Notes under the pieces: generated by a model
What the model was told of the DNA's origin: nothing
The model's input: the letters and a program-made list of their open reading frames with translations, nothing else
Database searches by the model: none
NCBI RefSeq assembly: GCF_040802235.1
Contig: NC_133169.1
Coordinates: forward strand, 45,267,034 to 45,331,033
Source: Manis javanica
Lineage: Eukaryota; Chordata; Mammalia; Pholidota; Manidae
Direction: 5' to 3'
Length of the DNA: 64,000 nucleotides
Position numbers and translations under genes: made by a program
Part shown: in pieces, positions 1 through 12,288 of the stretch
Position numbering within the stretch: position 1 is the first letter of the stretch
Layout: each line of letters starts with the position of its first letter

Positions 1-1050
1 GCAGGCCTCTGGGCCCTTTGGGTGCCTTGAGGCACTTCTGCTGGGATGAACTATAGGTAGAGCTGCCCTCTGCCTGCTTGTCAACAAAGGCAGCTGCTGC
101 TGGGCCAAGATGGCAGGACAGGGCAGGAGTGCAGGGAGCTGCTGTGGTCATCCTTCCTGTGAGGGAGCTAGAGTACAGGGCTGGTTCATGCACGTGCCCC
201 ACCATGTGGACTGGGGGAGGGCCAGGGGCACCTGGAAGTGTCCTCCCTCTGCCTGCAGGCACTGCAGTCTGTCCGGCTGAGTGGGCTGGGCAGGGCGGAG
301 GCACAAGGAAGGGCTGCCATGTGGCTGAGCTGCAGGGAGGGAGATGGAGCGCTCAGAGCGGGTTCCTGTGAATACGCAGCCCGCTGGGCTGAGGGGTGGC
401 ACCATCCACCCGCCCTTTATCCTTGGAAAGAGCTCCCTTGACCCATGCTTCTGTGGCACACTGTTATCTGCTGGTAAACTGTTCGATGTGTGGTCTCTGC
501 TTGGATCTCAGTGGGACAGATGGAGGACGCCTTTCCTCCACAAGTTACAGGATCACGGACTCCCAGAATGCTGCACATCTCCCTGGAGTGCAGCCCTGCC
601 AATCACCAAAGCTCAGTGCTACGTGGACTCATCTGCTTGGAGCATTTATCTGGGCCCGTGTGCTAGATTCCGAGCACTTATCCTCTCTCTGCTCCACTCC
701 TCTCCCCCGCACTTGTGGGCCGGAATGGGGAGCGGGTCTAGGTCCCAATTAGTCATGGCTCCGTCACATCACCCTTCGCAGTTTTACCTTCCCTTCACCA
801 GGTACAGATGGCCTATTCTGCTGTTTTCGGGTCATTTTAAGGGTTAGTAGTATTTGCTGTAGTTCCTTCCTTATTTTGTACAAGGGAGGATGCCTCTGCT
901 TTGCTTTCCACTCTTAGCTTACAGTTTTCCCATAGTTCCTTACGGAATTCACTATCCTACACCAACCTCTTGCTGGGAAAAATTAATTGCTACTAGGTGC
1001 ATTGAGGTTTGGACTGTATGAAAAAAAGTAGCCCAAATAAAGGTGGGTAG
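1..1050. other. Unassigned GC-rich segment
   Basis: The first 800 bases are clearly GC-richer than the AT-rich DNA that follows. They contain several short overlapping open frames on both strands, none of which resembles a protein family I recognise. There is no poly(A) tract, terminal repeat or splice-bounded exon that I can defend. It could be an old LTR, an L1 5' UTR remnant or unique sequence; I cannot tell which. Confidence 0.4.
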
Positions 1051-1671
1051 ATGCCAGAACTGTCTCAGAAATTATTAGACACATTTAAATGAACACGTTT
1101 CCTAAGAATTATGTCACACTGCACAAACATAACACAAACTCAAAAAAAAAAGAGAACAAATTCATTAAAGCAGGAAGAACTGATACTTTAAATGTTTATG
1201 TGGAACAATTTTGTATACACAGACAAGTAGCATAGGTATGCATGGTATGAAGCCCATACATTTTTTACTCAGAATCACCAATTTTAACACTGCCTCTCTT
1301 TCATGCCATCTCTTTTCCTCTTTCTAATTTAAATAAATTTCACAGCATTGCATGACTTTCTCTTCTAAATAATTTTATTATGTGTCTTCTGAAAGTATGG
1401 ATATTTCTATAGATTCAGAGTTCAGTTATTAACTTCAGTAAAAATAACACAAATACAATATATTTGCACAGTATATCTTAAAGAGTTACAAAGGAGAAAG
1501 AAAGACAGGAGAAATTTTTCAAAATCAAAATTTTCTAGTAGAGGGATGCAATTTTTAAAAGATGTATGAAAAATAGATAAGGCATCATGTTATGAAAATC
1601 TAAAGAATAGTGTTGGCCTAAGATTCTAAATGAATGATGTTTAGAGAAAGGAAAAGCAGTATTAAATTTTC

Positions 1672-2606
1672 CTACTTTATGGTTTCCTGAAAGACAGGTC
1701 CCACATTCAACATTTTCTTTAGAACCCCTGTGGCATCCTTATTTCTGAGACTATAGATCAAAGGGTTTAGCACAGGAGTGAGTATGGTGTAAAAGACAGA
1801 CACCACCATGTCCTCAGGGGTGTGGTAGGAGTTGGGGAGCATGTAGGTGTAGACGCCAGCCCCATAGAAGAGGGTGACCACAGTCATGTGGGAGGAGCAG
1901 GTGGCAAATGCCTTCTTCCGGCCCTCTGCTGAGTTCATCCTGTGGATGGTGAGGAGAATGAAACCATCAGAGCCTGAAATGACTGTCACAGGGATGAGCA
2001 GCATGAGGACACATCAGAGGTACATGAGCAGGAGAGCTTCATTACCGCAAGGACTTCATAGAAGAAATGATGGACCTCCAGGGATTTGCAGAAGGGGAAG
2101 TTCATGGTGACAGATGTGACCATGAAGCCATCCACAGATCCCAGGAGCCAGCAGCCAGATGCCAGGAGGAGACACACCCTGTGGTTCATGAGGACAGGGT
2201 AATGGAGAGGATGGCAGATGGCTGCATAACAGTCATAGGCCATGGTGGCCAGGAGGAAAAATTCTGAACCTGCCAGTGTCAAATAGAGGAACATCTGGAT
2301 CCCACATCCGGGGGCTGAGATCGTGTTCACACCTGTGACCCGGTCCACGAGCATCTTAGGCACAGTGACGGAAATGTATGTCACATCCATGAGAGACAAC
2401 TGGCTGATGAAAAAGTACATGGGGGTGTGGAGGTGGGCATTAGAGCATATCAGAAGGATCAGGATGGTGTTTCCAGACAAGGTCATCAGGAAAATCACGA
2501 AAATGACCACGCCAAGGAGGGCTGGGTGTTGGGATTTACTGAAGATTCCGAGCAGGATGAACTCTGACCTTCCTGAGAGGTTGGCCATCCAGGTGGTGTC
2601 CTCCAT
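1672..2606 (-). pseudogene. Olfactory receptor pseudogene, OR2T-like (copy 1)
   Basis: This is a class II olfactory receptor, a seven-transmembrane odorant GPCR of sensory cilia, coded in one exon. The frame opens at 2606 with [20 protein letters not shown] and runs 206 codons. It shows the N-x-S glycosylation site, GN in TM1, LHTPMYF, and MAYDCY where MAYDRY is expected. It closes after TM5 begins, and the rest (TM5 end to [12 protein letters not shown]-type TM7 and the tail) continues in another frame from 2004 to 1672. Comparison with copy 2 shows a 25-base deletion near 2025, with CTCA at both edges, removing the DTSIYETLM-equivalent codons. A nearby Cys codon has become TGA in the original frame. 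The DRY arginine is Cys (codon 2229-2231, TGT) and the ECL2 HHFFCEV Cys is Tyr. The family call rests on [31 protein letters not shown] and [13 protein letters not shown], typical of OR2T. Not functional as a receptor. Confidence 0.93.
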
Positions 2607-3084
2607 GATTTCACCTGGCCCATGAAGTAAGGCATTAGGGTTAGTGGACCAATCATGAGAAACTACCCTCTGAAATAAACATTTAGTGAGTGTGTGTATG
2701 TGTGTACCAACCCAAATATGCTAACTGGAGGAAATCCCATGGACTCCAGATCTGGAAATTACAAAGTACCTGGAATTCTACTAATTGACCAGAAAAGTAG
2801 CGATTCACAACTGTGGGTCAAAAGAATTGGTAACTTATGGTGGGGCTGCCACAAGTTGAGGTCATGAGATTATCTGAAGTGTCCTTTATAGACAAGTATG
2901 AAATCCATATTATCATTCTGCCCTATTCAAACACAGTAAGTGGATCCCTGAAAAAAGATACATGTTATTCCAAAATCTTTGTTATAACACTCAGAACTTT
3001 ATTAAAATGCCTTGTTTAAGGATCCCACTGGTATCTTTAAAACTCTTCAAGGTATATTCCATGTAAGAAATATTTTATTTCATA

Positions 3085-3170
3085 TTATATACAAATATCA
3101 AATCATCCCATTGTACACTTGAAACTAATATAATGACGTATATCAATTATACATCAACAAAAGAAAAAGA
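3085..3170 (+). repeat. Old L1 3'-end fragment
   Basis: The stretch ends in the common terminal pattern of old mammalian L1M elements (acttgaaactaatataatg, then atcaattatacatcaac and an A-rich run). It is short and diverged; the subfamily is not assignable by eye. Confidence 0.5.
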
Positions 3171-5969
3171 TTCAAAAGCTAGCTGAAACAGAATTTGGGG
3201 AAAATATATATGAAACAGTTGAACCCATGTTTCCCTTTGGGTTGGGCCACCCTGTGAGGCACTGGGGTTGGGTAGAGTGGGTTACATATCACAAGAAGCA
3301 GGTGGGGATCCTCACAACCACCAGCCCCCTACCTATCCTAGGTGCACTATGTTAGGAGCCCAAACTCTGAAACTGGACTATGCTTATGGGCCTAGTTTGT
3401 CTTCTAGATACTATTCCTCTGCCCATTCCACACAAAAAGAGGGTAACAATGTTTAATTGCAAGTGTATTTAAGATTAAGTGAGGTAAAATAGTGAAAATT
3501 TTTAAAATACTCGGAGTCACATGTGAATAAACATAATGCATACTGCTAGTTCAAAAAGTTAATATCTACAGTAATAATTGTGTATAATCTATGAAGGATA
3601 TGGTGGCTATATCTGTTGATATAAGATACATTGTCTCAGTTCAGCAGTTTAATCCCTATTTATATATTTCAGAATTTGGATTTGGTCATTTCTGTATTCC
3701 TAAGCAACTTAGGAGTGTGTGTTTGTATACATACATATGTTATACATATACTTTGTATATATACATATAATTGTATTATACAAATATATAAAATTTAAAT
3801 AAATGTTTAAATAAATATGAATACTGACATAAATATATTTTTCTTACTTAAACCTGGTTAATCAGAGCCTTTATGTAGAAATGTTTCTCGTTTCTGTCGA
3901 GTACATATTTTATTCAAGTTGAAATCAATCTTCTTAAAGCTTATGCATTTCCTCTAAATCTCAAGGGGAGAATAAATAGGATTTAGAGTGCTACTGCCAA
4001 TTATAAGACGAGGCTCTCATTTTTTTCCTGAATGTTACCTCCTTTAATTCACGCAGCAATTAATTTTTCATAGAAACGCAGATGCAGAGGCAGACTGCGC
4101 ACCGCTGCCGACCCTCCCCTGACTGCGCACGCCCCGCCTCTGTGTTACAGACGCTGAAGATCAAACACAAGCTAAACTTGGTTGCACTTAAGGAGGTTGC
4201 AGTCTATTTAGGGAAAAATATATAAATGTGATTTAGTGTGTAATTTTTTAATGGCTACAAAATAAATGAATAAATAAATAATAGACTTATGTGACACCTG
4301 GCCTTTCTTAAGAGAATCAGTCAGTAATAGCTTCATCTACCTTTTCTCTTACAAAGATAAAACATTTGCAGGTTTTCAATTTCTGATATGACAAAGGTTA
4401 AATTTCATAAATCCTTATAGCAGGAAAGAACTATTTGGCTCTTCTTTATGGGAAGAATTTAGAGATAGCTATGATGAGGGGATATTTCAGAAGGAATTTT
4501 CAAATTTCAAATATGTTTTATTTTCTTGTAATAATTCCAATATTCAGTTTACTGACATTCCCAGTTCTGTGGTGCCAAAGCAGTAGAGAATACTGTATTT
4601 TATTTATTTCTTAATATAAATATCTAACAAATCTGGGATATATTACACTAAAAAATTATAACCTTTCTGTGAAATCCCACCCTTGCTAGTAGATGGATTC
4701 TGAGCTCTGTTCATAATTTAAAAACAGAGATAAATTGCAAAACATACCTGCTGACCAAGTCTACACATGCAGCCAAAGGGAAGCAAGGACCAGCTCAGTG
4801 TACAGTCCCAGTGAACACCTTCAAACTGTTTACAGAGTGAATGGAGGAAGACCAGGGAGGTGCGCAGCAGGTGCCAGGGAAACCTCCGCTATACTCTGGT
4901 AACTGGGGTAACTGTCATTGAGCCACAGTAAGCAGCCCACCTGGAACAACAGGCCAAAAGGAACACTCTGTATCAGGCATGGCAGCTGTTTCTCCCGCAT
5001 ACTTGCTTACTTTTTGCTAGTGTAATTCCTACAGTTTCATGTAAACAATTTAGTGCATCTTTAATTGGGAAATCACTGAGTTCTGGTAGAATATCATATG
5101 TTTATTTGAAGCAATTACTCAACTGTTTTACTACACTTCTTTCCCAAGAGCTTCTCTGAAGTACCTACTCCTAATTTTCTCCTTTTCCACATTAAAAGAT
5201 TCAGCATCTCAGGGTCTGCCTAACACCATGCAACTAAGCAGAGTTAAGAACCTGTGTCTCAGCCCAAGAGTTGATCCCAAAGGCTGTGACTCTGCCTCAG
5301 AATTCTTGGGGAAACAGTCTTCCCTCCACAGTAAACAACATTGTTGAAGTCACACACTGTGACTTTAGGGAAACATAAATATGAAGGAGATATTTTTTTA
5401 GCATTTTCTAACGTTCAGAAATTGTCCCTACTCAAAGTTAAATCAGTACATCTGTTGTCAAATTTCAGTCTAAGGGGAGTGAAAGGCAGCACCCAATGAA
5501 GAAGGAAGGATTTGTATTCTTTTGTCCAATATAATTGGAAAACAAAAGCCCATTTCCTAATACATTGCTGTAAATACATGTTACATGAAGATTTTAAGAA
5601 GAAATGTACATTTGTCTTTCTTCTTAAAAACAGATGATAGGTAAAAATTTGAGGAAATATTTTTGGCAACTAATAGAATGTGTCAGAAGCAGAAGAATAA
5701 GTGAAAACAATAATTACCTTTTGATCTCACAGTTCTTTCTGTTTTTCTGGTTAACCCTCCATTAGATGATGTTGCTCATCTCACCCAGATGGGCTGAAGG
5801 AGCGTGTCCAGGTTAAGTGCACAAAGAGAAGTAGGAGAGCGACATCATGCCTGGTTTTATTATGCCGACTGAGTGAATGGTTTTTCTTTTGATATATTCC
5901 CTCTGAGACCTAGAAAGAGGAATGCAATTAAGAGAGCTAAGGAAGCTCATGGATATACTACCCTTGCAT

Positions 5970-6470
5970 TTTCTTGTCTGATGTCTTTAAAAGAACTCCT
6001 TTTATTGTTAATCTCAATATGTGTCAAAATCTTAACCTATAGTAACAATAATCACAAATTCCATCACTAATAAATTTGCACCTATGAAATATGAGTTAAA
6101 TCCATAGATCATTTTCATTTTACAAAATATGCTTTCATGCATCTGTGACTGTATATACAAATATATAAATATATATAATTTTTATCATTAAAGTTGAATG
6201 AAAATTTGTGAAATATTGTTTTTTCTTATTCTTCATGTCTTTCCCTGATATAAAAGCTGAAACTAATTGTTCAATTGGTTTATCAAAAAGAATACCACTA
6301 ATTAGTACTGTATTTGAAACGAAAAGTGAAACCATCACCCCCACATCTTTGCTTGATCAGTGTTCATTAGATTACTGATTTTATACCTTCTGTTATTCAT
6401 ATACACTCTGTTAATTTAATGTTTCTTCTATTTAATTTCAGCATTTTCAAATCATTTCTATTTTTGAAAT
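5970..6470. other. Unassigned AT-rich spacer between the duplication arms
   Basis: Nothing recognisable: AT-rich, with short ATAT runs near 6160-6180 and no meaningful open frame. Confidence 0.4.
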
Positions 6471-6474
6471 GCTT

Positions 6475-6770
6475 TCCAGTTTTAGTGAGATACAATGACA
6501 TAAAACTTTATATAAGTTTAGTGTGCATATTGTGACTTTGATGAGTTTATATTGCAAAAATTTTACTAGAGTAAGGTCAGTTAATATATCCTTCAACTGA
6601 CATAATTTCCATTTTGTTGTCATTGTTACAGTGGGACCATTATAGCTCTCCTCTCCTTGGAACATTCATGAATACAATACAATATTTTAAACTATAGTCA
6701 CCACACTGCATATTTAAGTTTAAAGTGTAAACAAACCATAGCAAAATTATGAGCTACAGAAAAAGCAGTG
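6475..6770 (-). repeat. Old L1 3'-UTR fragment
   Basis: The plus strand carries the degenerate series 'gtgagatacaatgacataaaac', 'aaggtcagttaatatatcc' and 'actatagtcaccacactgcat'. This is the reverse complement of the 3' end of old L1M elements. It is strongly diverged. Confidence 0.5.
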
Positions 6771-6819
6771 TTCAGTAGGAAATTTGTACTAATGCAAGTC
6801 TACATTCAGAAAGAATAAA

Positions 6820-9800
6820 GATACTAAATATACAATGAAATTTTACCACTCATGGAACTAGAAAAATCAGAAACTAAGTCCAAAGCTGGAAGAAAGGAAC
6901 TAAAGATTAGAGCAGAAATTACTGAGAGGCTAAAATAATCAATGAAATGAAGAATATATTTATTAAAAAGATAAGCAAAATAGAGTATCCTTTAGGTAGC
7001 CTTAGTAAGAATAAGAGAGAGGATATAAATTAATAAAATAATGAGTGAAATAGGAGGCATTACCACTGATACCACAACATATGTAGGTTCATTAGAGACC
7101 TCTGTGATAATTTGTATACCAACAAATTGGACAGCCTCAAAGAAAAGATAAATTTCTCATATACAAGATAAGCTCCTCAAGACATATAGCATGCTATGTC
7201 TAAACCATGAAAAAGTAGAAATCTGAACACTTTTGTATGAGGGACATTGAATCAGTGACCAGAAATACCCCACAAAGAAAGGCCAAGGATAATATTGCTT
7301 CACAGATTAATTCTCTCATTTAAAAAATAATTAATGTCAATTATTCTCAAATTCTTCTTAAAAACTGAAGATAAAACACTCCCAAATTTGTTTTACAGAA
7401 ACATAACTACCCTTGTAACAATACCATAATAGAGTATTATAAGATAAAAGTGCATGTCAAAATGCCTGAAGAATATAGATGCAAAAAATTCTCAGCAAGA
7501 TACTAGCAACTGATTTTAACAACACATTAAAATGATCATACACAGTGATTAAGTGGGATTTGTATTTGCATTTCAAGGATGCAACAATATACACAAATCA
7601 ACCAATATGATGCACTACATAGTTTGAAATTTTAAATGTAGTCGTCTCAGTGCATATAAAACATTTAAAATTCCAGTGATTTTCATGCTAAACATTCTCA
7701 GTAATTTGCATATACAAGTAATATATACCAACATAATAAAGGGAATATAATGTAAACACAGCCAATGTCATAGTCAACAGTAAAAGTTGAAATCTTCTCC
7801 TCTTAACAACAAGAAGAACACAAGAGTGCCCAGTCTCATCTCTCCTATTCAGTATAGTACTGGTTGTGTGATCCAGAGCAATTACATAGGAAAAACAATT
7901 AAAGTCTTCAGAGTCAGAAAAAAAATCGTTTTTTTTACTGATACATTGTTATGTATAAAAAATCTTAAAGACTCCCAAAAATGTTTGATCTAATAAGAAA
8001 TTCAGTATAAGTTTAGAATATGAATCAATGCACAAAAATCAGTTGCATTTCTATGTTAATATTAAACTAACTGAAAATAAATAAGAATGACAATCCCATT
8101 TACAATAGGACCAAAACTAAAAATTTCAGAAATAAATTCATTTTAGTTTTTTCAACATTTTCCAGCTTTTTAAGATTTAATTGACATATAATATTGCATA
8201 ATTTTAGCAAGTACAGCATAGTGATTGTATGTATGTATTCAAAATTATTACTATAATATGGTTAGTTAACATATCTATAATTCCCCTATTTACTATTCTT
8301 TGTTAGAAGTGAAGATTTAAGTTCTAGCCTTGTAGAGCTTTCAATTATACGATAGAGATGGTTAATTATAGTCACCAGGTTCTACATACACCCCAAGAAC
8401 TTACTATCTTCTTAACTGGAAGTTGTGGACTGTGACCATCATCACTCATTACCCTGCACCTGGCAAACACCTATCTGCTGTGTTTCTACAAGTTTTTTTT
8501 ATTCCCCATTAAATAAGATCATAGAGCATTTGTATTTATCTATTTGGCCTATTTCAATAGAATGATGCCTCCAAGTTTCTTCCATGTTGCTGCAAATAGA
8601 AGGATATTCTTTTCTGTGCTGAATGATATTCCTTTATATGTCCAAAATAGTCTTTATATCCGTTCATCTATAGATGTAAAGTTAGGCTTTTCTGTTTATG
8701 AACAATTTTAGCCAAGAATGAAATATCTATACAATGAAGACATTGATGACAGAAATTAGATAAAACAAATTAATGCAAAGACATCCCACGTTCATTGATG
8801 GGAAGAGCTCTTATTGTCAAAAGCTAGCATACAAAGCTACTTATACATTCAGTGCAATCCCTACCAAAATTCCAATGACATGTTTCATAGATATACACAA
8901 AGAAATCTTAAAAATAGAGTGGAATGACAAAAGACCCTAAATAACCAAAGCAAAACATTAAAAAAAAAAAAGCTGGACATTAGGCTTCCCGATTTCAACC
9001 TATATTTCAAAGCTATATAAATCAAGACAGTATGGCACTGGCATGAAAGCAGACACAAGCACCAATAGAACAGAAGAGCAGAATAGAGAGCCCAGAGATA
9101 AATCATCTAATATTTGAAAAAGGAGCCAACAATACTCAGTTGGAATAGATATTCTTTTAAATAAGTGGTGCTGAGGAAACTGGATATCCAGATGCAAAAC
9201 AAAGGGAAATTACACTCTTGTCTTACAACACTCTGAAAATAACTAGAATTGGATTATGTACTTAAATATAATAGATGACATCATTAAAAATCATGTAAAA
9301 AGTAAGGAGGAAAAGTTCATTGACAAAGGTTTATGGTACATGACACAAAAAGTACAAGCAACAAATGCAAATATATATGAATGGAACTTCAAAAATTTAA
9401 ATGTTTCTCAGAAACAAAAGTAGATATCACCAAAATTAAAAGGTGATCTATAGATTGGGAGAAAATATATGCAAACTGTATATCAGATAAGAGGTTAATA
9501 TCCAAAACATATAAAGACCTTATACAAATCAATAGCAAAAATGCAAGGAATTTGATTTAAAATTAGGAAAAGAAACCAAATAGATATTCTTCAAAGACAT
9601 ACAAATGGCCAAGTATATTAAGAGATGCTTAGCATCACTAGCCATCATGGAAGTGCAAATCAAAACTATATTGGGATATTATCTCACATATGTTATGTGA
9701 AAATAATTGAATACTTGTAAACTCTTGGTGGGAATATAAATTAGTACATTCACTATGGAAAACATTGAGTTTCTTAAAAAGTTATAACTAGATCTACCAT

Positions 9801-9994
9801 GTGATCTAGTAAACCCAATTTTCAGTATGTGTCCAAGTAAATTCAAGTTATTGAAGAGATATATTCACTCTCATGTTTATTGCAGCACTATTTGCAATAG
9901 CCAACATATAGAAGAAGATAAGTGATTATAAATGAACAGATAAATAAGATGGGAGATGTAGAGATAATTAAGGATGGAGATAGTTATAGAAATA
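6820..9994 (+). mobile_element. Old L1 (L1M-type) ORF2 remnant, 5' piece
   Basis: The plus strand follows the L1 ORF2 nucleotide order. Endonuclease-to-RT linker text (gaaactaagtcc...attagagcagaaat) comes first, followed by RT-region text near 7480-7620 and the C-terminal region near 8760-9960 (for example 'caatccctaccaaaattccaatgac', 'actggatatccagatgcaaaac'). No long frame survives, so it is an old copy. It is split by a minus-strand L1 fragment at 8160-8700 and by the Tigger1 at 9995, and it resumes at 12289. It lies in the spacer of the inverted duplication. Confidence 0.75.
8160..8702 (-). mobile_element. Old L1 3' fragment inserted in another L1
   Basis: The ORF2-like text of the host L1 stops near 8155 and resumes at about 8702. 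In between, the plus strand reads as the complement of an L1 3' end: 'taagatttaattgacatataat', then the 'gttagttaacatatctataattcccc' block, then a stretch ('ccatgttgctgcaaatagaagg') equivalent to the last ORF2 codons. It is a 5'-truncated minus-strand insertion. Confidence 0.6.
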
Positions 9995-12286
9995 CAGGCA
10001 TACCTTGGACATATTGTGCATTTTGTTTCATACAACTGAAATATAGCAAATATTACAATAAAGCAAGTTAAATGCATTTTTTATTTTACCAGTGCACAAA
10101 AGAAATTCTTTTTACTTTACTGTATACATATCTTAGTTAGAAAACATTTTATTGTTAAAAAATGCTAAGCACTATCTCAGTTTGAGAGAACTGTAGTCTT
10201 TTTGCTGGTGGAGGATCTTGCCTTGATATTTTTGACTGCTGACTGATTAGGTTTGTGGGTGTTGAATCTTGGAATGCATGGTGATTTATTGAATGAAGAT
10301 AAAAATGAAATTTGATGCACTGATTGGCTCTTCTTTTTATGAGTTGTTTTTCTGTATAATGGGATACTGTTTCATAGCATTTAACTCAGAGTAGAACATT
10401 TTCTGAAACTGGAATCAATTCTCTCAAACTCTATCGCTGCTAAATCAATCAAGTATATGTAATATTCTAAATTCTTTGTTGTCTATTAAACAATCTTCAC
10501 ATCTTAACCAGGAAAAGATACCATGTTAAGAAATAGCTTTCTTTGTTCATCCATAACAAGCATCTCTTCATCAACTCAAATTTTATCACAAAATTATAGC
10601 GACTCAGTCACATTTTCAGAACTCCACTCCTAATTCTAGCTCCTCTGCTGTTTTCAAACATCTGTGTTTGCATCCTAAGCCAAAGTCTTGAACCCTTTAA
10701 AGTCACTCATGTTGATTGCAATCAATTTCTTCCAAACTCCTGTTATACTGATATTATGACTCCTTCCCATAAATTACAAATGTTCTTAAAGGCATATAAA
10801 ACAGTGAATTATTGCCAGAGAAATTTTAATTTACTTTGCTTAAATCCATCAGGGAATCACTGTCTATGGCAACCATAGTTTTGCCAAATGTATTTCTTCA
10901 ATAGGATTTAAAATTTAAAATTACTTCTTGATCCATGGACTGCAGTTGGATGTTTTGTTAGCAGCATGAAAACAACATAGGTCTTGAAAATCTCAAACAC
11001 AGAACTTGAGTCACATGTTGGATTGTCAAAGAGAAGGAATATTTTGAAAGGAATCTTTCTATCTGAGCAGTATGTCTCAACAGAGCTTCAAATACTTGGT
11101 AAACCATGTTATAAACAAATGTGCTATCATCTGGGCTTTATTTCATTTACAGAGCAAAGGCAGAGTAGATTCAGCATTTTCAGAATGGTAAATGAGCTTT
11201 GGCTTCAACTTAAATTCCCAGCTGCCTTATTCCCAAATAAGAGAGAGAATCAGTCCGTCCTTTGAAGCTCTAAAGCCAAACATCGATTTCTCCATTCTAG
11301 CTATGAAAATAGCATCTCTTTCCAATGTAAGATTATTTCATCTCCACTGAAAATCTGTTGTTTTGTGTTGCCACTTCATTAATTATCTTAACTAGATCTT
11401 CTGTATAACTTCTTACAACTTGTAGAGCACATCAACATGTCCTTTTACATCCTGAAGATTGCTGCTTTCCTTAAGCCTTATAAACCCACGTCTTCAAGCT
11501 TCAAACCTCTCTCCCTCAGGTTCCTCACCTCTCAGCCTTCACAGAATTGGGGAGAATTAAGGCTTTGATCTGGATTAGGCTTTGGTGTAAGGAATGTTGT
11601 GGCTGATCATGTGTCCAGACTGTTGATACTTTCTCCATAATAAATAAGGCTGTTTTTCTTTCTGCTAAATGCAGTGTGTCCCCTGGACTGTCACTTCCCA
11701 TTCCCTCAAAAACGTTTCCTTTGCATCCACACCTCAGATTACGGTGGTACTTGATGCCTGGCTGTAGCCTGTCACCTATTTTGACAAGAATTCCTTACTC
11801 TACACAATCATTTCCAGCTTTTGAATTAAATTGAGACAAATGCAACTCTTCCTTTCACTTGCATATTTAGTGGCCATTGTAGACTTATTAATTGGACTAA
11901 CTTAAGTATTGTCGTGTAGTTGATAGGAAATTCTGAGGAGTGGGAGTAAGATGTGTAACGGCTGGTTGGTGTAGGATTCAGAACACATACAACATTTACT
12001 GGTTAATTTTTATATCTTATATAGTGATTCTTGTGACCCCAAAACAATGACAATGGTAACATAACAGTTCACTGATCAAAGATCATCCTCAGAAATATAT
12101 TAGTAATAAAAGAGTATGAAATATTGTGAGAACTACCAGAATGTGACACAGAACAAAATGAGCAAATGCTATTTGATAAATGGAGTTAATGGTTGGTCAA
12201 TGAAATGTCACAAACCTCCAACATATAAGAAACATAAAATCTGTGAATCACAGTAAAGTGAAACATGATAAAGTGAGGTATGCTTA
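9995..12286 (-). mobile_element. Tigger1-like DNA transposon (pogo/Tc1-mariner), near full length
   Basis: A cut-and-paste transposon. The left terminal inverted repeat begins caggcataccttgga and the right one ends aaagtgaggtatgctta; each end abuts a TA dinucleotide (9993-9994 and 12287-12288), the Tc1/mariner target. The interior follows Tigger1 closely throughout, for example 'tttttgctggtggaggatcttgcc', 'ttgatccatggactgcag' and 'caatctctggattaggctttgg'-type blocks. At about 2.29 kb it is close to the family length of 2.4 kb. The pogo-type transposase lies on the minus strand, from about 11876 (ATG A T K Y A S E R) to about 10190, and is broken by many stops and frameshifts. The copy sits inside an old L1, which dates it as younger than that L1. 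Confidence 0.9.
10190..11876 (-). pseudogene. Tigger1 transposase relic
   Basis: The start is placed at the ATG whose context reads ctacaatggccactaaatatg on the minus strand, matching the usual MASKCSSER-type start of Tigger1 transposase. Recognisable downstream blocks include the region around 10984-11265 (the DDE-domain portion, seen on the plus strand as its complement) and the C-terminal part near 10200-10700. No frame longer than about 60 codons survives on the coding strand, so it cannot encode a transposase. Confidence 0.7.
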
Positions 12287-12288
12287 TA

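Larger units (their letters stand above)
1050..5970 (-). repeat. Inverted duplication, left arm (OR2T pseudogene plus its 5' flank)
   Basis: Read on the minus strand, this stretch matches 13460-18480 read on the plus strand, in the same order. From outside in, the matching blocks are the region 3' of the OR gene, the OR coding exon (1672-2606), a block near 3240-3450, a block near 3890-4000, a block near 4780-4980 and a block near 5640-5940. The match is diverged and gapped, so the duplication is old. Near 3085-3165 there is an added piece that looks like an old L1 3' end (ACTTGAAACTAATATAAT type). The outer and inner limits were set by eye and may be off by 100-200 bases. Confidence 0.75.

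Noticed and set aside
344-847. 167-codon open frame near the window start
   Set aside because: Two other frames overlap it, no motif is recognisable, and the GC-rich context makes chance frames likely.
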